From the NCBI RefSeq assembly GCF_903181435.1, contig NZ_CAEUHO010000004.1, forward strand, positions 682,001 to 746,000: DNA of 64,000 nt, written 5' to 3'. The stretch is from Bacteroides acidifaciens (GTDB lineage Bacteria; Bacteroidota; Bacteroidia; Bacteroidales; Bacteroidaceae). The translations under genes were made by a program, and so were the position numbers. The notes below the pieces were generated by a model, which was given only the letters and a program-made list of their open reading frames with translations, was not told the origin of the DNA and did not search any database. Position 1 is the stretch's first letter, and every line of letters begins with the position of its first letter. Positions 7,179 through 14,179 of this stretch are shown piece by piece.

Positions 7179-8295
7179 ATGATTACTATTGAACAACTTA
7201 AAGACGTGAAAGAGCGCACTGATGCGCTGAGGAGGTATCTTTGACGTCGACGGGAAGAAAATTCAAGTCGAAGAAGAACAATTAAGGACACAAGCTCCGG
7301 GATTCTGGGATGACCAAAAGAGAGCCGAAGCTCAAATGAAACTGGTGAAAGACCTGCAAAAGTGGATTGACGGCTATAATGAAGTCAAGACGCTGGCAGA
7401 CGAACTCGAACTGTCTTTTGATTTCTATAAGGAAGAATTGGTGACTGAGGAAGATGTGGACGCAGCTTATGCGAAAGCTTACGAAGCTGTAGAAGCACTC
7501 GAACTCAAAAATATGCTTCGCGATGAAGCCGACCAGATGGCTTGCGTATTGAAAATCAATTCCGGTGCCGGTGGTACGGAAAGTCAGGACTGGGCTTCCA
7601 TGCTGATGCGTATGTATTTGCGTTATGCCGAAACAAACGGCTATAAAGCTACCATTGCCAACCTTCAGGAAGGCGATGAGGCGGGAATTAAAACCTGTAC
7701 AATCAATATCGAAGGAGATTTTGCTTACGGTTATCTGAAGGGGGAAAATGGCGTACACCGCCTGGTTCGCGTTTCTCCATACAATGCACAAGGCAAACGT
7801 ATGACTTCCTTTGCTTCCGTATTCGTCACTCCATTGGTAGATGATAGCATTGAGGTGAATATCCTGCCTGCCAATATCTCGTGGGATACATTCCGGAGTG
7901 GTGGTGCCGGCGGACAGAATGTGAACAAGGTGGAATCCGGTGTCCGTCTGCGTTATCAGTACAAAGACCCTTATACGGGCGAGGAAGAAGAAATCCTGAT
8001 TGAAAATACCGAAACCCGTGACCAGCCGAAGAACCGTGAGAATGCAATGCGCCAATTGCGCTCTATCTTATATGATAAGGAGTTGCAGCACCGCATGGCA
8101 GAACAGGCAAAGGTGGAAGCTGGCAAGAAGAAGATTGAATGGGGCTCACAGATACGAAGCTATGTATTTGATGACCGCCGTGTGAAAGACCATCGTACCA
8201 ACTATCAGACTTCGGACGTGAACGGAGTGATGGACGGTAAGATAGATGGCTTTGTCAAAGCCTATCTGATGGAATTTTCCTCACAAGAGTCATAA
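7179..8295 (+). CDS. prfB: Peptide chain release factor 2, programmed +1 frameshift
   Basis: Translation starts at ATG 7179 and reads 21 codons to an in-frame TGA at 7242-7244; a +1 shift at CTT-TGA continues in the frame of the downstream long ORF, giving a 371-residue protein. The downstream part has the full class-I release factor layout, with the GGQ peptidyl-hydrolysis motif at about 244-246 of the joined product and the stop-codon recognition tripeptide appearing as SPY (about 199-201) where E. coli RF2 has SPF. RF2 reads UGA and UAA. The frameshift is autoregulatory: low RF2 slows termination at the UGA and favours shifting. ATG 7336 is only an internal Met and should not be taken as the start. 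Confidence 0.95.
7230..7245 (+). promoter_or_regulatory. prfB programmed +1 frameshift site
   Basis: AGGAGGTATCTTTGAC contains the internal Shine-Dalgarno-like AGGAGG, the slippery CTT codon and the UGA followed by C, the weakest termination context. This is the canonical RF2 site. Confidence 0.95.
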
Positions 8296-8379
8296 AGTGC
8301 AAAATTAGCAAGTGTTATTTTTGGAAAGTTAAAAGATTTGTTCTTACTTTGTTAGCGTTGAACTTTAAAGCTAACTAGT

Positions 8380-8514
8380 ATGGGTAAGGGTAAGAAAAAA
8401 ACAGCAATAAGCAAAAAGGAAGAAGAGCAAGCCCAAAGAGTTGTCAAAATAGTGTTTGTCTCATTGATTATTTTGGCGCTGATTATGCTTATCGCATATT
8501 CCTTTTTTGGCTGA
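8380..8514 (+). CDS. Small single-pass membrane protein, 44 aa
   Basis: ATG 8380 to TGA 8512-8514 encodes 44 residues. The first 20 are highly basic and then acidic (MGKGKKKTAISKKEEEQ), and residues 21-43 form one strong hydrophobic helix (VVKIVFVSLIILALIMLIAY). The positive N-terminus would stay in the cytoplasm. The frame is intact, starts 84 nt after prfB, and is followed by a long inverted repeat that may terminate transcription. Function unknown. The composition is too protein-like to be chance, but conservation would need a search. Confidence 0.55.
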   Translation: MGKGKKKTAISKKEEEQAQRVVKIVFVSLIILALIMLIAYSFFG

Positions 8515-8519
8515 TTATT

Positions 8520-8586
8520 CACCACAGATTACATGGATTATACAGATTTTCTCCCATAATTTGTATAATCTGTGTAATCTGTGGTG
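8520..8586. repeat. Long imperfect inverted repeat (intergenic, terminator-like)
   Basis: CACCACAGATTAC at the left pairs with GTAATCTGTGGTG at the right, and the arms continue inward with GATTATAC against GTATAATC, interrupted by two mismatches, for arms of about 25 bp. This sequence type (repeated GATTACA/CAGATT words) is seen as an intergenic repeat in Bacteroides, to my knowledge. It may act as a bidirectional terminator. Confidence 0.6.
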
Positions 8587-8670
8587 AACTCTTTTAATTT
8601 GTAACACATCCGTAATCCATGTAATAGGAATGTAACTTTTCTGTAATTTATCCGTATTCAAATTGTCATT

Positions 8671-8698
8671 TTTGTGTATTCTCGCAGTTGTACTTTTG
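8671..8698 (+). promoter_or_regulatory. Promoter of the porin gene
   Basis: TACTTTTG at 8691-8698 is a -7 box and TTTG at 8671-8674 a possible -33 box, with a spacer of 16 nt, slightly short. The ATG is 27 nt downstream. Confidence 0.5.
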
Positions 8699-8725
8699 CC
8701 ACGAATTAAGTAGCAAACAACTGAA

Positions 8726-9778
8726 ATGAGTAGAATCACAACAACAGTCGTTACGCTTTTGCTAGCGACATCGGTCTTCGGACAGGCCAAGGAAGATGCC
8801 GGGGATGGTAAAAAGCAGGAGATGAAAACAATGGAATTTAAAGATTATCTGCCTGAAATTCATGGAACCATCCGAGGAAAATATGAATACCAGACGGAAA
8901 CGCAGGAAAGCCGTTTCGAGGTACGTAATGCGCGTTTCAGCGTTTCAGGAAATGTGCATCCGTTGGTGGCTTATAAAGCGGAAATCGACCTTTCGGACGA
9001 AGGCTCTATTAAAATGCTTGATGCCTATGCGCGTGTCTTTCCGCTGCAAGACTTGAATTTTACGATTGGACAAATGCGTGTTCCTTTCACGATAGACGCA
9101 CATCGCTCTCCCCATCAACAATATTTCGCAAACCGTTCGTTCATTGCCAAACAAGTCGGGAATGTACGCGATGTTGGTTTTACTACGGCTTATATAAATA
9201 AAGGAAGCGTCCCATTTATCCTTGAAGGAGGATTATTCAACGGTTCCGGCTTGACGAATCAGAAAGAATGGCATAAGACGTTGAATTATTCGGTGAAAGC
9301 GCAACTGTTGCCTGATAAGAATTGGAATGTAACACTCAGCACCCAAATGATAAAACCGGAAGATGTACGAATCAATGTGTATGATGTTGGTATTTATTAT
9401 CAGAATAACCGTTTCCATATTGAAGCAGAATACTTATATAAGATGTATGGGCACGAAACGTTCAAGGATGTGCATGCTGTGAATAGTTTCATTAATTACG
9501 ATTTACCATTGAAAAAGGTATTCAACAAGATTTCATTTCTTGCCCGTTATGACATGATGACGGATCATAGTGACGGCAGGAAAGATGAAAGAACCAAGGC
9601 TTTGATAATCAATGATTATGCCCGCCATCGTGTGACAGGCGGAATCACACTAAGTCTTTCTAAAGCCTTTATCGCTGACCTGCGGCTGAATTTCGAAAAA
9701 TATTTCTATAAGAAGTCCGGTGTACCTAAAGAATCCGAACAGGATAAGATCGTAATTGAATTTATGACGAGATTCTGA
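8726..9778 (+). CDS. OprP/OprO-family outer membrane porin
   Basis: A 350-residue protein with a short Sec signal peptide ending at VFGQ, then an acidic/basic linker and a run of amphipathic beta strands. The segment SRFEVRNARFSVSGNVHP, the motif LDAYARVFPLQDLNFTIGQMRVPF and the terminal phenylalanine (FMTRF) are typical of the phosphate-selective porin O/P family in Bacteroidetes. It would form an outer-membrane channel, probably for anions, though selectivity cannot be read from sequence. The length is a little short for the family but the barrel ends properly at Phe. It is a single-gene transcription unit with its own promoter. Confidence 0.8.
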   Translation: MSRITTTVVTLLLATSVFGQAKEDAGDGKKQEMKTMEFKDYLPEIHGTIRGKYEYQTETQESRFEVRNARFSVSGNVHPLVAYKAEIDLSDEGSIKMLDAYARVFPLQDLNFTIGQMRVPFTIDAHRSPHQQYFANRSFIAKQVGNVRDVGFTTAYINKGSVPFILEGGLFNGSGLTNQKEWHKTLNYSVKAQLLPDKNWNVTLSTQMIKPEDVRINVYDVGIYYQNNRFHIEAEYLYKMYGHETFKDVHAVNSFINYDLPLKKVFNKISFLARYDMMTDHSDGRKDERTKALIINDYARHRVTGGITLSLSKAFIADLRLNFEKYFYKKSGVPKESEQDKIVIEFMTRF

Positions 9779-9880
9779 AATAATTTGAGAATTAAAAAAT
9801 GAGAATTAAGCTGTTGCGGTTCTTTTGTGGATAGTGTGAGGGGTACTAAACAATCATTTTTTAATTCTCAATTTTTAATT

Positions 9881-9888
9881 TATCTTTG
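9881..9888 (+). promoter_or_regulatory. -7 box of the CYTH gene; fixes its start
   Basis: TATCTTTG at 9881-9888 is 4 nt before ATG 9893. Transcription would begin at or near this ATG, so the longer in-frame ORF starting at 9827 cannot be the real reading frame start. Confidence 0.6.
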
Positions 9889-9892
9889 CGTC

Positions 9893-10360
9893 ATGGCACA
9901 AGAAATAGAACGTAAATTTTTAGTTTCCGGAGAATTCAAACCTTTTGCATTTGCGCAGAGCCGTATTGTGCAAGGGTATATCAGCAGTGCTCGCGGGAGA
10001 ACTGTCCGGGTCCGTATTCGTGACAACAGAGGTTATCTGACTATTAAGGGAGCGTCTAATGCTTCCGGCACTAGTCGCTACGAGTGGGAAAAGGAACTCC
10101 CTCTGTCTGAAGCGGAAGAACTGATGAAACTTTGCGAACCGGGTATCATTGATAAAACCCGTTATCTGGTGCGCAGCGGCGAACATATATTTGAAGTTGA
10201 CGAGTTTTATGGTGAGAACGACGGTCTTATCGTGGCGGAAGTGGAGCTTGAATCTGAGTATGAGGCTTTTGTAAAACCGGACTTTATCGGTGAAGAGGTG
10301 ACGGGAGATATACGCTATTACAACTCCCAACTAATGAAAAAACCGTATAAAACGTGGTGA
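9893..10360 (+). CDS. CYTH-domain protein (triphosphate tunnel metalloenzyme)
   Basis: A 155-residue cytoplasmic protein. It opens with AQEIERKFLV, the ExExK signature of CYTH enzymes, and carries alternating charged beta strands such as RTVRVRIRDNRGYLTIKG and FEVDEFYGENDGLIVAEVELESE, which line the triphosphate tunnel. Bacterial members hydrolyse inorganic triphosphate or nucleoside triphosphates; a few are class IV adenylate cyclases. The C-terminus YYNSQLMKKPY is also typical of the family. Substrate cannot be decided here. The start at 9893 is chosen because a -7 box lies directly upstream and because MAQEIERK is the conserved N-terminus. Confidence 0.88.
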   Translation: MAQEIERKFLVSGEFKPFAFAQSRIVQGYISSARGRTVRVRIRDNRGYLTIKGASNASGTSRYEWEKELPLSEAEELMKLCEPGIIDKTRYLVRSGEHIFEVDEFYGENDGLIVAEVELESEYEAFVKPDFIGEEVTGDIRYYNSQLMKKPYKTW

Positions 10361-10378
10361 ACGTTAACAAATAAACTG

Positions 10379-10386
10379 TATATTTG
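10379..10386 (+). promoter_or_regulatory. -7 box of the DUF4010 gene
   Basis: TATATTTG lies 24 nt before ATG 10410. No convincing -33 box is seen. Confidence 0.45.
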
Positions 10387-10409
10387 TTCTTATCTAAAAA
10401 GAGCAATGT

Positions 10410-11708
10410 ATGGATATGGAACAGTTGTACAATTATGTGCCGCGGGAATTGGTTACTTTTGTATTGGTAACCTTGTTCTCTTTATTAATCGGACTCTCGC
10501 AACGCCGGATCAGTTTGAAACGTGAGGGAGAAACGACTCTTTTCGGAACCGACCGTACTTTTACTTTCATAGGTATATTGGGATACCTGCTCTATATACT
10601 GGATCCTACCGATATGCGTTTGTTTATGGGTGGTGGCGCAGTGCTGGGCTTATTGTTGGGATTAAACTATTATGTGAAGCAATCCCAGTTCCATGTCTTT
10701 GGCGTTACAACTATTATCATTGCCTTGATTACGTATTGTATGGCTCCCATTGTGGCTACACAACCTTCCTGGTTCTACGTCATGGTGATAGTGACTGTAC
10801 TTTTATTGACTGAACTCAAACACACCTTCACCGAGTTTGCCCAACGCATGAAGAATGACGAAATGATAACGTTGGCAAAATTCCTGGCCATCAGTGGCAT
10901 TATATTGCCTATGCTTCCGAATAAGAATCTGATTCCTGATATAAAACTGACCCCTTATTCTATTTGGCTGGCAACGGTTGTGGTATCCGGTATCTCCTAT
11001 CTTTCTTATCTGCTGAAGCGGTATGTATTCCATGAATCGGGAACTTTGGTTTCCGGCATTATTGGTGGATTGTATAGCAGTACGGCTACTATCTCGGTGC
11101 TGGCCCGTAAGAGCCGGAAAGCCTCGGAACAAGAAGCTACCGAATATGTGGGCGCCATGTTGCTGGCTGTTAGCATGATGTTCTTGCGTTTTATGATACT
11201 GATACTTATCTTTAGCAGGGAAATCTTCCTTTCTATTTATCCGTATTTGCTGATTATGTCAGTCGTAGCAGCCGTTGTGGGATGGTTTATCCATTCCCGG
11301 CAAAAACGCCCGAAAGGTCGGTCTGCTACCGAAGAAGACGATGATAGCAGCAACCCGTTGGAGTTCAAGGTAGCATTGATTTTTGCCGTACTTTTTGTAG
11401 TCTTTACTATTCTGACTCACTATACATTGGTTTATGCCGGTACAGGCGGACTGAATCTTCTTTCTTTTGTATCAGGCTTTAGCGATATCACGCCTTTCAT
11501 ATTAAACCTGTTGCAAAATACAGGCAGTGTTGCTGTGCTGGTTATTACGGCTTGTAGCATGCAGGCTATCATCAGTAATATACTAGTTAATATGCTCTAT
11601 GCGCTGTTTTTTGCCGGAAAGGGGAGCAGACTCCGCCCTTGGATTTTGGGAGGATTCGGTGTGGTGATTGGCTGTAATCTTGTTTTGTTACTATTCTTCT
11701 ATCTTTAA
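10410..11708 (+). CDS. MgtC/SapB-DUF4010 family integral membrane protein
   Basis: A 432-residue membrane protein with about eleven to twelve hydrophobic segments. The N-terminal third (LVTLFSLLIGLSQRR followed by TLFGTDRTFTFIGILGYLL) resembles the MgtC/SapB domain, and the C-terminal part has the DUF4010 hallmark SGIIGGLYSSTATISVLARKS. Proteins of this kind are predicted inner-membrane transporters or regulators linked to magnesium or other ions; no substrate is proven. A charged loop with an acidic run (TEEDDDSSN, about 306-314) divides the two membrane halves. A second ATG at 10416 is an equally possible start. It is followed by a strong hairpin. Confidence 0.82.
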   Translation: MDMEQLYNYVPRELVTFVLVTLFSLLIGLSQRRISLKREGETTLFGTDRTFTFIGILGYLLYILDPTDMRLFMGGGAVLGLLLGLNYYVKQSQFHVFGVTTIIIALITYCMAPIVATQPSWFYVMVIVTVLLLTELKHTFTEFAQRMKNDEMITLAKFLAISGIILPMLPNKNLIPDIKLTPYSIWLATVVVSGISYLSYLLKRYVFHESGTLVSGIIGGLYSSTATISVLARKSRKASEQEATEYVGAMLLAVSMMFLRFMILILIFSREIFLSIYPYLLIMSVVAAVVGWFIHSRQKRPKGRSATEEDDDSSNPLEFKVALIFAVLFVVFTILTHYTLVYAGTGGLNLLSFVSGFSDITPFILNLLQNTGSVAVLVITACSMQAIISNILVNMLYALFFAGKGSRLRPWILGGFGVVIGCNLVLLLFFYL

Positions 11709-11827
11709 AGAAAAGTATTGCTATGTTGTTTTACTGCTAACTTGTTTCTTTTCTTTGTGTTATGACTTTTGGGGACGTAAATAGTATGAAAAAGTAGAAG
11801 ATTTAGCTTGTATTTTAATTTTCTTTT

Positions 11828-11860
11828 ATTCCTGTCCGCTAAACTTTAGCGGACAGGAAT
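11828..11860. terminator. 16-bp stem hairpin
   Basis: ATTCCTGTCCGCTAAA pairs with TTTAGCGGACAGGAAT around a very short loop, 120 nt after the membrane-protein gene. It is a strong intergenic terminator in both directions, although the T-tails are modest. Confidence 0.75.
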
Positions 11861-11862
11861 AA

Positions 11863-12087
11863 TTTGGAGTAGAGATTTTGGCAGGTCCGGTACTGGCTTT
11901 TGGTTCAGAACCTAATAAGACAACCTTTGGTCTGGAAGGCGGCTTACATTGTTATTATAAATTGATAAAAGGATTCGGAGTTTTTGCAGAACCTCGCTTG
12001 CGTATGTTTACTAAAGATATTTTTGCAGGTGGAGATTTGACTCCTGTACATGCTGCATTTTCGGTGGGGACTTCTTATCGATTTTAA
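11863..12087 (+). pseudogene. Remnant: C-terminal end of an outer membrane beta-barrel protein
   Basis: An open frame with no usable start codon encodes about 74 residues (FGVEILAGPVLAFGSEP ... FSVGTSYRF). It shows alternating beta-strand pattern and ends in an aromatic residue, as outer membrane beta-barrels do. The frame is closed upstream by TAA at 11860-11862, inside the terminator hairpin, so the N-terminal part and signal peptide are missing. I read it as a decayed barrel gene. A TTG start at 11878 is formally possible but would give a barrel fragment without export signal. Confidence 0.6.
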
Positions 12088-12552
12088 ATAGCAATATATT
12101 AATGCTTTGCATTGATTTCAAATATTGCAATGTAGAAATAGTTTCTCTACGAAAGGAATAGGGGCTTTCCTTACTTTAGTAAGCAAGAATAACAGTTGGT
12201 TATTGATGTTTGTGTTTTTTTTCTCTTTCAAAAGGATATGGTCATCTATGATTAACTGTTTTTTTTGTTTGATATTTGTGGGTATTAGTACAGTGTTTGG
12301 CTTAATATTTTATAGGTTTAATATCATTTTGACTTCTAGTGTTTGCAACTCTCTATTAAAACTTTTTTGGATTCGATTGCTTATTTAAATATTTGTTTCT
12401 ATATTTGTTATTCTAAACGAACAAAAGTAGACTGAAGTATATAGAGAGGGAGAGTTTGGAATGTATATTATTATTGTATTGTTCTTGTAATGAGAATGTA
12501 ATCTACTTATCTTTATTTTGCCCGCTCTAATGGATGACTTAATTTGAGACAG
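12088..12552. other. AT-rich intergenic region without a supported gene
   Basis: About 465 nt. A short ORF with a TTG start at 12125 has a composition typical of chance hydrophobic translation of AT-rich DNA. TATATTTG at 12400-12407 could be the -7 box of the downstream nuclease operon, leaving a leader of about 140 nt. Confidence 0.4.
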
Positions 12553-14130
12553 ATGGGAAAAAGACATGTGTTGTATGCCATAGTGTTACTATTGGCGTTA
12601 GGTTCTTGCACTAAGGAAGCGCAGCAAGAAACAGAGAGTGGGAAACAGCAGTTTGTACGTTTCACCTCGGTGGTTGAAGGTACGTACACAAGAGCGGCCG
12701 GAGCTTCGTGGGCTCCAAGTGACGCTATCGGTGTTTATATGAAAAAAAATGGGTCTGAACTAAGTGCAAGTTCCATTGTTGGTGAAGGTGATAATGTCGA
12801 ATACTTCACAGAGAATGGTGATGGTAATTTCTTGCCAGCATCAACCTATCTTTCTTTTCCGGATGATGGCACTAAAGTCGATTTTATAGCATATTATCCA
12901 CATCAGGAAACAATTAACAACTTTATTTATCCGGTTGATGTAACGAATCAGGCATCTCCAGAGGCAATTGATTTATTATATGCTGATAAGTTGGAAGGAA
13001 TTGGTGAACGCTCCAATGCGCTTAATCTTTCTTTTTCACATCAATTAGCCCGTCTAGTATTCAATATCAAGAGTGTAGAAGGTACTTCGTTGAGTGGATT
13101 GACAGTGTCTATTTCGGGTGTGAAGACTAAAGGAGAATTTAAGTTGGCAGACGGGACGCTAACGATCAATACGGATTCTGAAGGAGTGGTGGATATGCAT
13201 ATGGTAAGAGGTGAGGGATTGATAGCTGAGGCTATTTTGTTACCCGAAGGTACTCTTGTTGATGTAGAACTGGTGCTCAATCAGGATGGAAAGACTCATA
13301 AACAACCTTTGCCTAATCTCATGTTGGAGAAAGGACATACTTATACCTACACCGTAAACTTTAAAAACGGTGAGGGACAAGTCGATCCTGAGGCTAAATA
13401 TGCTAAATGGAGAGAAACTCCTGTCATTACAGAAAGTCAATTGAAAGATCCTAAAATAATGTACGTCATACATGATATGCCTAACTCAATGGTAGATCCA
13501 GTCTCTAAAAAGAAATTGCGCAACTATAGTATGCTTTATGATACGAACTTGAAGTTTGCTTATTGGGTGGCTTATCCTTTGTTTAAGAATGCATTGGGTA
13601 ACTCAGGTAGAACTGAAGCGTGGCAGTACGACCCTAGTATTTCTTCAAACTTGCAGGCTGATTTGAAGAAAAGTTTTGGGAATGGTTACGACAGAGGACA
13701 TCAGATTCCTAGTGGTGACCGTACATGTGATAAAGCTACTAATAATACTACTTTTTATTATTCGAATATGACTCCACAAGTCGGATCGAAAATGAATCAA
13801 ACTATTTGGGCCGCATTGGAAAACAAAGTACGTGAGTGGATTCCTGCTTCAGATACGCTTTTTGTTGTAACTGGCGCAATGCCGCCTAAAAGTAATATTC
13901 AATATATGAAGGAGATGGCTGTGCCTGAATATTACTTTAAAGCGCTGGCTCGTAAGGTGAATGGGATATTCTATACAATAGCTTTTAAAATGGGTAATCA
14001 AAATTATACGGGCACTAACTATATGAATGAGGCCCGTTCTGTTGAACAGTTGGAACAAGAAACAGGCTTTACTTTCTTCCCGACTTTGGATGCTCAGGCT
14101 AAAAAGTTGGATAAATCAAAATGGCAATAA
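12553..14130 (+). CDS. Fimbrillin-like lipoprotein fused to a NUC1 DNA/RNA non-specific endonuclease
   Basis: A 525-residue surface-lipoprotein candidate. The signal peptide ends at the lipobox LALGSC (Cys19). Residues of about 30-275 form a fimbrillin-like (Mfa-type) beta module containing FIAYYPH, AIDLLYAD and LSFSHQLARLVFNI. From about 300 to 510 lies a DNA/RNA non-specific endonuclease domain (NUC1 family): it has the catalytic DRGH motif at about 380-383 (YDRGHQIPSGDR), so His383 is the general base, and the metal-ligand Asn segment YYSNMTPQ. It would cleave DNA and RNA outside the cell. It is the first gene of a five-gene plus-strand run that ends with another nuclease. ATG 12553 is chosen over TTG 12544. 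Confidence 0.88.
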   Translation: MGKRHVLYAIVLLLALGSCTKEAQQETESGKQQFVRFTSVVEGTYTRAAGASWAPSDAIGVYMKKNGSELSASSIVGEGDNVEYFTENGDGNFLPASTYLSFPDDGTKVDFIAYYPHQETINNFIYPVDVTNQASPEAIDLLYADKLEGIGERSNALNLSFSHQLARLVFNIKSVEGTSLSGLTVSISGVKTKGEFKLADGTLTINTDSEGVVDMHMVRGEGLIAEAILLPEGTLVDVELVLNQDGKTHKQPLPNLMLEKGHTYTYTVNFKNGEGQVDPEAKYAKWRETPVITESQLKDPKIMYVIHDMPNSMVDPVSKKKLRNYSMLYDTNLKFAYWVAYPLFKNALGNSGRTEAWQYDPSISSNLQADLKKSFGNGYDRGHQIPSGDRTCDKATNNTTFYYSNMTPQVGSKMNQTIWAALENKVREWIPASDTLFVVTGAMPPKSNIQYMKEMAVPEYYFKALARKVNGIFYTIAFKMGNQNYTGTNYMNEARSVEQLEQETGFTFFPTLDAQAKKLDKSKWQ

Positions 14131-14179
14131 ATTTTAGTTCTTTTATTATATCTATGTTTAACTAATCACTAAACGAATT

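Noticed and set aside
5445..7196. Long antisense ORFs over the acyl-CoA synthetase and other genes
   Set aside because: They lie opposite well-supported genes and lack protein-like domain content; they are frame shadows.
7336..7338. ATG 7336 as start of release factor 2
   Set aside because: Would delete the N-terminal domain; the frameshift site and upstream frame explain the missing 52 residues.
9827..9892. Longer start for the CYTH protein
   Set aside because: The TATCTTTG promoter box lies inside this extension and the conserved N-terminus begins at ATG 9893.
12125..12388. Hydrophobic ORF of 87 codons
   Set aside because: Non-ATG start, low-complexity AT-driven sequence, no domain, inside a region with no other sign of coding.
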